A stretch of DNA of 64,000 nucleotides from CAVOJV01 sp963696325 (GCA_963696325.1 CAVOJV010000063.1:62001-126000), one strand, 5' to 3'. Counted from the stretch's first letter, positions 47,107-55,941 are shown. Made by a program: numbers and translations. Notes: generated by a model from the sequence alone, not told the origin.

Positions 47107-48330
47107 CTATTCGATGGGGGACGAACACACCACCCGAAAACCGACATTGACGTCCCGGAAGACCGGATCGTAGTAGTCGCGGTAGGTCGAGCGCGCGTCG
47201 GCAGGACTGTCGTCCCAGGACCCGCCGCGCACCACCCGGGCCACGCTACCCCCCGCTTCCCAGGCCGAACCGTCCGTGGGTGCACCGCCGTAGTTGTGGT
47301 GCCAAGCGTCCTGGCACCACTCCCACACGTTACCGTGCAGGTCATGCAGACCCCAAGCATTGGCTTTCTTCTCGCCTACGGGATGTGTGGAGCCCTTTTG
47401 CCAATCCTCGCCGTACCAGGCATAGTCGCGCAGTTGTTTCTCGTCGTCGCCGAAACAATACGCGGTACCGCTTGCCGCCCGACAGGCATATTCCCATTCC
47501 GCCTCGCTGGGCAGCCGATAGGTCCGCCCGGTCTGTTCGCTCAACCAGGCGCAATACGCTCGCGCATCCTCCCAGATGACGTTGATCACCGGCCGGTTGC
47601 CCCGACCCCAGCCTCGGTCTTCGGGTTTCGCCTGTTTCGTGGCATCGCAATAGCGGTCGTAGTCATCAAAGGTCACCGCGTAGACACCCAGGGCGAAGGA
47701 TTTGGCGATGCGGACCTCGTGTTGCGGACCTTCGTCATCTGACCGCCCAGACTCGTCTGGCGGCGAACCCATGAGAAACCGACCGGCCGGGATGACCACC
47801 ATCAGCGGGCCTTCGCCGCCCATCTTCAGCGGGTCGCGGAAGGTTTGGCCCGGCGCGAGCAGGCGTGGCGCAACGGGCTTATCCCGTGGGGGTGATGGCA
47901 CGACCACTTTGGGTTGTGCGACGAGTAGGGAAGGGTCAGCGGCGTTCAGATGCAGCCGCAGGGATGCCAGAAGTTGCGCCCAGCCGGGATGATCCAGTTT
48001 CCCGGCCCAACCGATCAGATCCGCCGTCTGGATACGGCCAAATCCGTAGGGAAATTCCACGCGCTCGATGAACGCGGGGAAAAGTAAATCCTTGCGCTTG
48101 CCGTACTCGGCTTCCTCCAACACGAAATCGCTGTCGCGCGACTGGGCCGACCAGAGCACCACCACGGCCTTCGCCGCATGCAGTTCCTTCTCGATTTCCT
48201 TGTGCCAGCGTCGGCCGACATGGGTCTGGACGTCCATGAACACCGACCACCCCTCCGCCCGCAGCCGCTCCGCCAGTGTGCTGGCAATGGCTCTATCGGT
48301 TCTCGAATAGCAGATGAATATGTCGCTCAT
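47107..48330 (-). CDS. TIR-FGE protein C with DGR variable repeat
   Basis: A 407-residue paralog of proteins A and B. The TIR domain (MSDIFICYSRTDRAIA, DSDFVLEEAEYGKRKDLLFP) is followed by a linker and an FGE-like domain with FLMGSPPDESGRSD, LPSEAEWEYACRAAS, GNVWEWCQDAW and the end GFRVVCSSPIE. The middle of the FGE domain (YCFGDDEKQLRDYAWYGEDW) differs from A and B, closer to generic FGE proteins. It is divergent from the TIR-SLOG fusion gene, just as B is divergent from the split TIR/SLOG pair. Confidence 0.85.
   Translation of the reverse strand: MSDIFICYSRTDRAIASTLAERLRAEGWSVFMDVQTHVGRRWHKEIEKELHAAKAVVVLWSAQSRDSDFVLEEAEYGKRKDLLFPAFIERVEFPYGFGRIQTADLIGWAGKLDHPGWAQLLASLRLHLNAADPSLLVAQPKVVVPSPPRDKPVAPRLLAPGQTFRDPLKMGGEGPLMVVIPAGRFLMGSPPDESGRSDDEGPQHEVRIAKSFALGVYAVTFDDYDRYCDATKQAKPEDRGWGRGNRPVINVIWEDARAYCAWLSEQTGRTYRLPSEAEWEYACRAASGTAYCFGDDEKQLRDYAWYGEDWQKGSTHPVGEKKANAWGLHDLHGNVWEWCQDAWHHNYGGAPTDGSAWEAGGSVARVVRGGSWDDSPADARSTYRDYYDPVFRDVNVGFRVVCSSPIE
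47123..47242 (-). repeat. DGR variable repeat, copy C
   Basis: The ends are identical to copies B and D. Variable codons are GAC GAC AGT, GCC GAC, TAC, GAC TAC TAC GAT, GTC TTC and GAC GTC AAT, all NNC/NNT. One further difference, ACC where the others have GCC, also fits an adenine in the template. Confidence 0.85.
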
Positions 48331-48650
48331 CCCGGAGGATTCCCCTCAATGCGGTCATTTTCCAAGCGCGATCGCCTGCGCGCCGACCTAAACTGTTACG
48401 ATTATGAGCGAAGTTCAGGCGGCCCGAAAGCTCAACCGCTCCCCGCCTGACCCGCACAATGGATCTCAACCGAAGGGGGCAGCCGTGATGTTTCGTATTC
48501 TCAGTCTGGATGGTGGCGGCAGCAACGGGGCGAGGCGGTGAAGAATGAGAATCTCGACACTGTAAAGCCGCGTTTTCTGAACGGCACAGCGGCTGCGCCA
48601 TTCGCACCCAAGCATACGGTATTCGCATGACTGCAAGAGGGTTCTGACCT
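48331..48650. other. Divergent promoter region between gene C and the TIR-SLOG fusion
   Basis: These 320 bases separate two divergent island genes and contain only the patatin-like stub described separately. Promoters for both directions must lie here; no convincing -35/-10 pair stands out. Confidence 0.4.
48404..48541 (+). pseudogene. N-terminal stub of a patatin-like phospholipase
   Basis: An ATG at 48404 opens a 45-codon frame ending MFRILSLDGGGSNGARR then TGA. FRILSLDGGG is the glycine-rich oxyanion-hole start of patatin phospholipases, normally followed by G-x-R/K-G and a GxSxG serine, neither of which is present. The remainder of the gene is deleted. Patatin effectors are common in nucleotide-signalling defence systems, so this is probably the remnant of a lost effector. 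Confidence 0.45.
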
Positions 48651-50753
48651 ATGAATACACGCCCGCCACTGCATTTGCACGTGCTTGCTCACCCCAAATC
48701 CGCCGAGGCCAACAAACTGGCATCGGACCTGATGCGCCGCTTCGTCGAGCCCCCCGCCAGCGGCGGCTTGCGCATCCCGGTGTTCTTCACGCCGGATCGC
48801 GGCGACGATCTGCCGCCGGAACTCAACACGGAACCGGGCCTGAATCTGGAGGCGGCTCAGCACAGCATCGTCGTGGTGCTGGCCGATGAACGCATGGTAC
48901 GTAGGGTCCCTACCGGGACGGGCGACGCCTGGAGAGCATTCGCGCAGCAAGCGCTGGAGCTGACCCCGCTCGATTCGAGTCCGCACCATGTCCTGCCGGT
49001 GGCGCTGGAAGAGGAGGGCTTCCAGTTGAGCGCGCGCCACCATGTTCTGCCCGCTACCCTGAAAGCCCGCATGAAGGCCCAGGAGGCGGCGGAACAACGG
49101 CTGGCGGAAGTTTCCTTCCACATCGCGGCTCGCGCCATTCAACTGCTGGCGCATGGCAAGGTACCGGCGGTGGCACCCGATCGCATGCTGGCGCCGGTGA
49201 CGATCTTCCTCAGTCACGCCAAGGCCGATCTCGCCGAGGACCAGCAGGATCCGGTGCGCCAGACCCGTAAGGTGCTGAACGAACTTCCGGTCGAGACCTG
49301 GTACGACGCCGGAGAGATCGCCACTGGCCAACGCTTCGCCGATTCGATCTCGGCCGGGATTCGCGACTGTTCCATCATGCTGGCGTTCCACACCGATCAG
49401 TACAGCTCGCGCCCCTGGTGTCGGCGCGAGGTGTTGGAGGCGAAAAGACTCGGCGCGCACATCCTGATCGTGGATGCGCTGGAGTCCGGCGAGCCGAGAA
49501 GCTTTCCCTATGGCGGCAATGCGCCCACCGTCCGCTGGCGGTTCGGGGAGCCCGCAGTGGCGGCGCGCCGCGTGATCGACCGGGCGGTGCTCGAAGCGCT
49601 GCGCTTCAAGCACAATCGCGCCATCCTGGACAGTGCCGCCGAGCCGGACGAGGTGGTCCTCCCCGCGCCGCCCGAGGCCGTCACCCTGGCCAACGAGTGC
49701 GGCGACGGGGAGAGCGAAAAGACCTTCCTGTACCCCGACCCGCCGCTGGGCCGCGAGGAGCTGGAGGTGTTGCAGCGATTGCGCCCCAAGGCCCGGTTTC
49801 TCACTCCGCTCACCAAGCTCGCCCAATGGCACCGGCCCAGCCAGGTCGCGACCATCGCCGTGTCGATATCCGAGAGCGACGACATCCGAAGATACGGGCT
49901 GTCGCAGGACCACTTCGCCACGCTGACCGACGAGATCCATCTGTACCTGCTGCTGGCGGGGCTGAAGATCGCCTACGGCGGCGCTCTGAAGGGCGACTTC
50001 TCGAAAGCCTCCAACCTCACGCTGCGCCTGTTCGAACTGGTTCGCGCCTACTCGAAACTCGCCGAGGGAGTGCAGGCGAAGCCGCTGCAGGACGCCATCC
50101 TCAATGTCGCGCCCTGGCCGCTTTGGCTGGGCTATGGCGATAGCGAATGGAAGCTGTTTGCCGGGGACATCGCGACCTACGAGCAGAGTCCCTGCCCTGA
50201 TATTCCCTGGAGCGATGATGAGCTATTTCCGCCCACGGCGGCGGGGCGAGTGCTTGGCTCCGATACCCCGCAGCGGCGCTATGCCTGGGCGCGGGGTCTG
50301 ACGGCGATGCGCGAGCGCATCACCGGGCTGTCGCAGGCGCGCTTTGTCATCGGCGGCAAACTGGCAGGTTTCTCCGGTCTGGTGCCGGGGGTGGTGGAGG
50401 AAGCCTGGCTGTCGCTGGTGCAGAAGAAGCCGCTTTACGTCGCCGGCGGGTTCGGCGGCGCGGCGCGGGCCGTGAGCGACCGGCTGCTGGGCATCGAGCG
50501 GGCTGAGTTCGCTGCCACCTGGGCCCCACAGACGATCGCCGATTATGACGCGGCGGTTGTCCTGTACGAGGAGCATGGAGGTGATTTCCGTTCTATAGAG
50601 CGGATGGGAGCGGACATCGCGGCCAGCACGGCTACCGGTCTCGCCCAAGCGCTCAACAACGGCCTCGACGAGGTAGAGAACCGCGAGTTGATGCGCTGCA
50701 CCGATCCACAACGCATCGCCCGGCTGGTGCTGACCGGGCTCGGACGACTGTGA
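48651..50753 (+). CDS. TIR-SLOG fusion protein
   Basis: A 700-residue protein. Residues ~1-170 are a degenerate TIR/Rossmann-like region (LHLHVLAHPKSAEANKLASD, SIVVVLADERMV). Residues ~180-310 form a TIR domain (VTIFLSHAKADLAEDQ, WYDAGEIATGQRFAD, SRPWCRREVLEAKR with the expected glutamate). Residues ~380-700 are SLOG-like, with two loops, LKIAYGGALKGDF and YVAGGFGGAARAVSD. It is the fused equivalent of the two genes at 44118 and 45392. A TIR enzyme joined to a nucleotide-binding domain suggests self-regulation by the TIR product. The glycine-rich loops are seen; the ligand is inferred. Confidence 0.75.
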   Translation: MNTRPPLHLHVLAHPKSAEANKLASDLMRRFVEPPASGGLRIPVFFTPDRGDDLPPELNTEPGLNLEAAQHSIVVVLADERMVRRVPTGTGDAWRAFAQQALELTPLDSSPHHVLPVALEEEGFQLSARHHVLPATLKARMKAQEAAEQRLAEVSFHIAARAIQLLAHGKVPAVAPDRMLAPVTIFLSHAKADLAEDQQDPVRQTRKVLNELPVETWYDAGEIATGQRFADSISAGIRDCSIMLAFHTDQYSSRPWCRREVLEAKRLGAHILIVDALESGEPRSFPYGGNAPTVRWRFGEPAVAARRVIDRAVLEALRFKHNRAILDSAAEPDEVVLPAPPEAVTLANECGDGESEKTFLYPDPPLGREELEVLQRLRPKARFLTPLTKLAQWHRPSQVATIAVSISESDDIRRYGLSQDHFATLTDEIHLYLLLAGLKIAYGGALKGDFSKASNLTLRLFELVRAYSKLAEGVQAKPLQDAILNVAPWPLWLGYGDSEWKLFAGDIATYEQSPCPDIPWSDDELFPPTAAGRVLGSDTPQRRYAWARGLTAMRERITGLSQARFVIGGKLAGFSGLVPGVVEEAWLSLVQKKPLYVAGGFGGAARAVSDRLLGIERAEFAATWAPQTIADYDAAVVLYEEHGGDFRSIERMGADIAASTATGLAQALNNGLDEVENRELMRCTDPQRIARLVLTGLGRL

Positions 50754-50792
50754 GGTCGATCGGAAGGATCGATCACGCTGGAAATAAATCGC

Positions 50793-50813
50793 GAGCGCCG
50801 CTGCGCGGCGCTC
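50793..50813. repeat. Perfect 9-bp hairpin after TIR-NACHT-FGE gene D
   Basis: Identical in sequence to the hairpin at 47039-47059 and at the same 64-base distance from the variable repeat. It lies between two convergent genes and could serve both as terminator and as a retrohoming mark. Confidence 0.7.
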
Positions 50814-50818
50814 AGCGA

Positions 50819-53736
50819 TCAGGATTTCAGTGATCCAGTGTCCAGCAGCCCTGCGTCCAGCGTTTCGATGGGGGCCGAACACACCACCCGAAAACCGACA
50901 AGGCCGCCCCGGCCGCCCGGACCGACGTCGCCACGGTCGGCCGAGCGCGCGAAGGCAGGATTGAAGCGCCAGGACCCGCCGCGCACCACCCGGGCTTGTC
51001 GCCCCGTGACTTGGACGTTCTTCGGAGTGTCGTACTCATTCAGACACCACTCCCAGACATTGCCCGCCAGGTCCAGCACGCCTTCGGGCGAAGCCCCCTG
51101 CGGGTAAATCCCCACCGCCGTGGTCCTGCCGATGTCATAAGGTCCGGATACATCGCGTGTCTCTTGACAGTTCGCGCAGCCCGAACGATAGTCCTCACCC
51201 CAGGGATAGTCGAACCCCCGCGTTCCCCGCGCGGCCCGTTCCCACTGCTGCTCGGTCGGCAGGGTAACCACGAAACCCAGCCGAGTGCTCAACCAGCGAC
51301 AGAATGCCACCGCCTCGTACCAACTCACCGTCTCTCGCGGCGCATTGGGCTCGTCCCACCTCGGCGAATCCGGCGCTTCAAATCGCTCAGCGAGCCCCGC
51401 CCACCAGCGAGTCCTCCCGGTACCCGCCTGCCTGGATGAAGGCGTCGAACTGGGCGTGGGTGACGGGATAGCGGGCGATGTGGAAAATCGGCAGTGCTCG
51501 ATGCTCGCGTTTCCTGATAAATGAACGGTGCGGCGGGAATCTTTACCCAGTCGATATCGGGCAGTCCATCCGGGCGCAGCCCCACGCCCGGGCGTCGATC
51601 CAGGCCGAAGCGTCCCAGCGCCCGGCCGATGGCCGCACGGGCACGCGGATCGGGTTCGCGTTCGACGTCGGTCAGGTGGACCAACCAACGGTTGGAAATG
51701 GAAGCCAGCGCTTCGGGCAGATCGGGCTGTCCCAACCGCCGCCAGACCTCGGATGCCACCTCGGGATTGGCGGCGCCCAGCCAGGCGATAAGTTGGGTCT
51801 GGGCTTGCGCATCTGACCCACAGGACTCGGCGGCGATCTCCGCCACCACTTCCCAGCCGGTGCGTTCCCACCCGGTGGCGGTCGGCCAGAAGTCGCTCGC
51901 CGCTCGGCTACCCGAACGGCTAGCCTCCCGCAGCAGGTGGCTGGCGAGGTATTCCTGGAGCAACTGGTGGGTGAAGCGGAGGTCGTCGCCTTTGAGCTGC
52001 AACACGCTCGCATCCACCGAGAAGTCGATGATCTCCCGGCTCACGCTGCTCGGGCACTCCGCGCGCGGCAAGGCGGTCTGGGCGCCGTCCGCCGCCTGCG
52101 CGCCGCCCTTACGCTGGAGGGTCTCGGCCAGTTCGACCAGGGCCGCCTCCCAGACTTTCCGTGGTGGTACGCGGGCGGCGTCGTGGCGCTGTTCGCGGGC
52201 CGCGCGCTCCCGGTCGAACAGCACCTGCAGAAAACCCGCGAACAACTGGGCACGGTTGCGGGGGATCGCCGGCAGCGCCGTCATGATCGTCAGCAGATAG
52301 GGGTTGGCGGCGAGGCGGATCAGGCCACGGGGGTCGAAGCGCACCCGACGCCAGATGGCCCTCTGTTTTCCGGAGGTCGCGAAATACACGTTGGGCGGAA
52401 TGTCCTCTGCCCTCCAGAACAGCTCGAAGATCGCGCCCGCCTTTTCCCAGGCTGCCCACACCTGCCGGACGTCCTCGCCGCCGGCGATCTGCCAGAAGTG
52501 CGCGTCGGCTTTGGCCGGCCCGTCCTCCGCACCGTATTGGCGGGACAAGGCGCGGTGCAGAAACAACTGGATCTGGGTCGGGGTGAGCGGTTGCAGCGTC
52601 AGCGTGTCAAACGGCAGCCGGAAATCCGCCGCGAAATCCTTTTCCCGGCAACTCACCACCACGCTGGCGAAGCGCTCGTCCTCGGCCAGGCGCTGGATCT
52701 GGGAAGCCTTGAAGGTGCGCTGGCCCGGCGGGATTTCGTTCATGGCATCCAGCAGCAGGACCGCCCGCTTCTGATCCCGGAGGGGGGCGAAGTACCGGCC
52801 CAGTTCGCCCAACTGCCGGGCAATGAAGTCTTCGAGATTCTCCGCGTCCCGCGTCCAAAACCCCAGCGGCACCAGCAGCGGAATCGGCGCCTGGGAATCG
52901 TCCAGCGCGCGCCGGGCGTACTCGACGGCGATGCGCTCCAGGGAAAAGGACTTGCCGGCGCCCGGCTCTCCCAGCACGGCCAGCCGCCGGATCGGCCGTC
53001 GTTGCAGGTCCCGGTAAGCATCGAGCACATCGGGGTAGGTTCCTTCGCGGCCCTGGTCGCGCGCCAGCCCGTCCTGGCCGAACGCGCGCAGGACGGCCTC
53101 GGTGTCCATCCGCAAGCCTTTCAGGGAGCGGGCCAGGGACGGGGCTTGCCGCTCTTTGCCTTCCACGGGGACGTAGCGGCCTTCGCGATCCGAATAGTCG
53201 CCGTAGAGCAGGTCGCTGAGGTAAGCGATTTCGCGCTGATGCTGAAGGGTTATCGGGCCGTGGAGGGTGTCGACCCCGACCGCGGGCGCCTCTTCACCTG
53301 GAGAACGCGCGCGGCACTCCCGCCAGACGGCGGAAAGCGCTTCCGTGAGGACCCGCAAGGTTTCCTGGTTGTCTCGCCGAAGCTCAACCGGCTGTTTTTC
53401 CTGGAGGTAGAGGGGCAGAGCGACGGCTGCGATGCGCAGCGCCACAATGGGCTTCTGGCGCGCGACCGCCCGGAGCATTTCCCGTTCCTGCCACCCACAG
53501 TGGTCCGTGTCCTGGCCAACGAGGCAGGCCAATACGTCGGACTTCTCGAGCCCCTGCTCGATACGGCGGTACCAGTCCTGCTCCCCCTCGCGGATCGACT
53601 CCTCATCCCGCCACACCTCGGCGCCAAGCGTTTCCAGGTGGCGCTGCACCGCTTCCGCCCAAGTATGGCCCAGCCCCCCGCGGGGGTAACTGATGAAGAC
53701 TCGCAGCCTTTCGAGATTCGCCTCTGTGCTGGCCAT
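50819..53736 (-). pseudogene. TIR-NACHT-FGE receptor-like protein D with DGR variable repeat, two frameshifts
   Basis: The first frame (53736 to ~51515) encodes a TIR domain (RLRVFISYPRGGLGHTWAEA, GWQEREMLRA), then a NACHT-type NTPase (Walker A VLGEPGAGKSFSLERI near residue 250, Walker B AVLLLDAMNEIPPGQ near 325) and a helical region to ~770, where an FGE domain begins (DWVKIPAAPFIYQE). The FGE domain continues in a second frame (LPIFHIARYPVTHAQFDAFI, to ~51410) and a third (FEAPDSPRWDEPN, LPTEQQWERAARGTRGF, GNVWEWCLNEY), ending in a variable region. The last 14 residues read through the stop used by A-C. Joined, it is ~970 residues: TIR effector, NTPase switch and hypervariable sensor in one chain. 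Confidence 0.8.
50877..50995 (-). repeat. DGR variable repeat, copy D
   Basis: It has the same fixed ends as A-C although the rest of its gene is quite different. Variable codons are CGC TTC AAT, GCC TTC, GAC, GGC GAC GTC GGT, GGC GGC and GGC GGC CTT. Every one is NNC/NNT. Sharing of this cassette between unrelated FGE domains points to a common template. Confidence 0.85.
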
Positions 53737-53898
53737 GGCTCTTGGAGATTTTCCAATCCGACAGACAAGGATATTGACATCAATCGCGCTTAATCCAGAA
53801 ACATAGTCGGACCGAATGGTAACGATTGCAAGCAGCCTGAGAAAACGGATAGCTACCTTGCTGGAGCCGCTCGTAAACGCTACCCGATCCGAGCAGCG

Positions 53899-54606
53899 CT
53901 AATCCCACCGTTCCAGCAACACCTCCAGTTCCTCCAGCGTCCTAATCTCGGCATCCGCCTGTGCACCGCCGGGCCAGTCCTTGCCGGTGCGATTCACCCA
54001 CACGGCTCGCATGCCCGCGCGGGCCGCGCCCAGCACGTCGTGCTCTGGATCATCGCCGACGTGCACGATCTGCCGGGGTAATACGCCAAGATACCGGCAG
54101 GCCGCCTCGAACATGGCCGGTTCCGGTTTAGCCGAGCCTACATCCACCGCATTGATGGCGAAGGCAAACAGGTGATCCAGGCCTATGAGGCGGAGGTCGG
54201 CGTTACCGTTGGACAGGGCCCCCAGCCTATAGCGCCGGGACAAGCGCCCCAACACCGGCAGCACCTCCTCAAACAGCACCACGTCATTGCGGGCGGCGAA
54301 GAACACCTCGAACGCCGGTTCCACCTGAAATTCCAGGTAGTCCGCCTGTTGTGCCGCCCGGCACAGCGCCTCCTTGCGCAGCAGGGTGCGGTCATGGGCA
54401 AGTTGCGGGCGCTCGTTGGCAATGTCGGCGCAAAGCGCGCGCAGTTCCAGGGTGGTGAACAGTGCCGGGATGCGCGGGTAATGCTTCTCCAGCCAGGCGT
54501 GCAGGCACCGTTCGGCGCGTGCCACGATGGGCCAGATGTCCCACAGGGTATCGTCCAGATCGAAGGTAATGGCGCGAATCGGATACGCCCGTGCTGGCTC
54601 AGACAT
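53899..54606 (-). CDS. HAD-superfamily phosphatase (YigB-like)
   Basis: A 235-residue HAD hydrolase with the nucleophile motif ITFDLDDTLWD, motif II GALSNGN, lysine in SAKPEPAMFEAA and motif IV VHVGDDPEHDVLGA. It resembles the YigB family, in which the E. coli member dephosphorylates a riboflavin precursor; the substrate here is not certain. The start at 54606 (MSEPARAYPI) is preferred to an upstream in-frame codon. It marks the return to intact housekeeping genes after the island. Confidence 0.82.
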   Translation of the reverse strand: MSEPARAYPIRAITFDLDDTLWDIWPIVARAERCLHAWLEKHYPRIPALFTTLELRALCADIANERPQLAHDRTLLRKEALCRAAQQADYLEFQVEPAFEVFFAARNDVVLFEEVLPVLGRLSRRYRLGALSNGNADLRLIGLDHLFAFAINAVDVGSAKPEPAMFEAACRYLGVLPRQIVHVGDDPEHDVLGAARAGMRAVWVNRTGKDWPGGAQADAEIRTLEELEVLLERWD

Positions 54607-54672
54607 TGGATATTTCTCAACCACCCTGCCACAGCATAGCCGCATCCAGGCCGCTGGTCAGGGTAGCCGTCA

Positions 54673-55854
54673 CTAGCGCAGGCTGCGCCGCAGATCAGCC
54701 TTGATGTCGGCGACCTCTTCCAGGCCCACCGAGATCCGCAGCAGGCCCTCCCGAATGCCGGCAGAGTCACGCTCCTGCTGGCTCAAACGGCCATGGGTGG
54801 TGGTGGCGGGATGGGTAATGGTGGTCTTGGCATCCCCCAGATTGGCGGTGATGGAAATCATCCGGGTAGCGTCGATGATCCGCCAGGCGGCTTCGCGGCC
54901 GCCATGAACCTCGAAGGACACGATGCCGCCAAACCCCGACTGTTGAGTGCGCGCCAGGGCGTGCTGCGGATGGGAAGGCAACCCTGGATAGGAAACCCGG
55001 CTGACCGCTGCTTGTTCCTCCAGCCAGCGCGCCAATTGCAAGGCGCTCTCGCTGTGAGCGCGCATCCGCAGTGGCAGGGTCTCCAGACCCTTGAGAAATA
55101 CCCAGGCATTGAAGGGACTCATGGTGGGACCGGCGGTGCGCAAAAAAACGTAAATATCTTTACCGACTCGCTGGGCGTCGCCCACTACCGCTCCGCCCAC
55201 ACAGCGCCCCTGTCCGTCCAGATATTTGGTGGCCGAATGGATGACCAGGTCCGCCCCAAGCTTCAAGGGTTGCTGCAAGGCCGGGGTGCAGAAACAATTA
55301 TCCACCACCAGCACACAATCATGGGCGTGGGCGAGATCCGCCAGCTCCCGGATATCGGCCAATTCCATCAACGGATTGGACGGCGTTTCCAAGTAGAACA
55401 GCTTGGTCTCGGGACGGATGGCCGCGGCCCAGGCAGTGGTATCGGTGAGGGGCACGAAGGTGGTGTCGATCCCGAATTTGCGCAGGTAATTGTTAAACAG
55501 AGAGACCGTGCTGCCGAACACACCATAGGCGCAGACGATGTGATCCCCGCTCTTCAACAACGTCAGGCAGGTGGCCAGAATCGCCGCCATGCCGGAAGCC
55601 GTGGCTATGCAGGACTCGCCGCCCTCCAGCGCCGCCAGCCGTTCCTGAAAGGTCCGCACGGTAGGGTTGGTGAAGCGGGAATAAATGTTGCCCGGTTCCT
55701 GTTCGGAAAACCGGGCCGCCGCTTGCGCGGCGCTTTGAAACACATAGCTGGAGGTCGGGAAGATCGGTTCGGCGTGCTCGCCTTCCAGCGTGCGTACCTG
55801 ACCCGCCCGTACCGCCAGGCTGGCAAAACCAAGTTCAAGATCTGCATCATTCAT
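54673..55854 (-). CDS. metZ: O-succinylhomoserine sulfhydrylase MetZ
   Basis: A 393-residue PLP enzyme of the Cys/Met-metabolism family that makes homocysteine from O-succinylhomoserine and sulfide. The PLP lysine is in HSATKYLDGQGR, and the N-terminal PIFPTSSYVFQSA and C-terminal TTHGRLSQQERDSAGI are typical of MetZ. The start at 55854 (MNDADLELGF) matches the family. A SAM-II riboswitch lies 135 bases upstream, giving feedback from S-adenosylmethionine. It follows purF as in many gammaproteobacteria. Confidence 0.93.
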   Translation of the reverse strand: MNDADLELGFASLAVRAGQVRTLEGEHAEPIFPTSSYVFQSAAQAAARFSEQEPGNIYSRFTNPTVRTFQERLAALEGGESCIATASGMAAILATCLTLLKSGDHIVCAYGVFGSTVSLFNNYLRKFGIDTTFVPLTDTTAWAAAIRPETKLFYLETPSNPLMELADIRELADLAHAHDCVLVVDNCFCTPALQQPLKLGADLVIHSATKYLDGQGRCVGGAVVGDAQRVGKDIYVFLRTAGPTMSPFNAWVFLKGLETLPLRMRAHSESALQLARWLEEQAAVSRVSYPGLPSHPQHALARTQQSGFGGIVSFEVHGGREAAWRIIDATRMISITANLGDAKTTITHPATTTHGRLSQQERDSAGIREGLLRISVGLEEVADIKADLRRSLR

Positions 55855-55941
55855 AGCCCATACCTCCGCGCTGCCAAATGGTACGGCCTCGCGCACCATG
55901 CTATAGGGTCAGTTACGGAGTAGCAACGCCACCCTTCCATT

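Noticed and set aside
48501..49940. 479-codon open frame on the minus strand
   Set aside because: It is the antisense shadow of the TIR-SLOG fusion gene; the plus-strand product has clear TIR motifs and this one has none.
41305..50995. The four near-identical FGE ends as simple gene conversion or recent duplication
   Set aside because: Conversion would homogenise or leave scattered differences; here differences are restricted to the first two bases of NNY codons while the flanks stay identical.
51937..53793. 618-codon open frame on the plus strand
   Set aside because: Antisense shadow of the TIR-NACHT gene in GC-rich DNA; no recognisable domain, whereas the minus strand shows Walker A and B.
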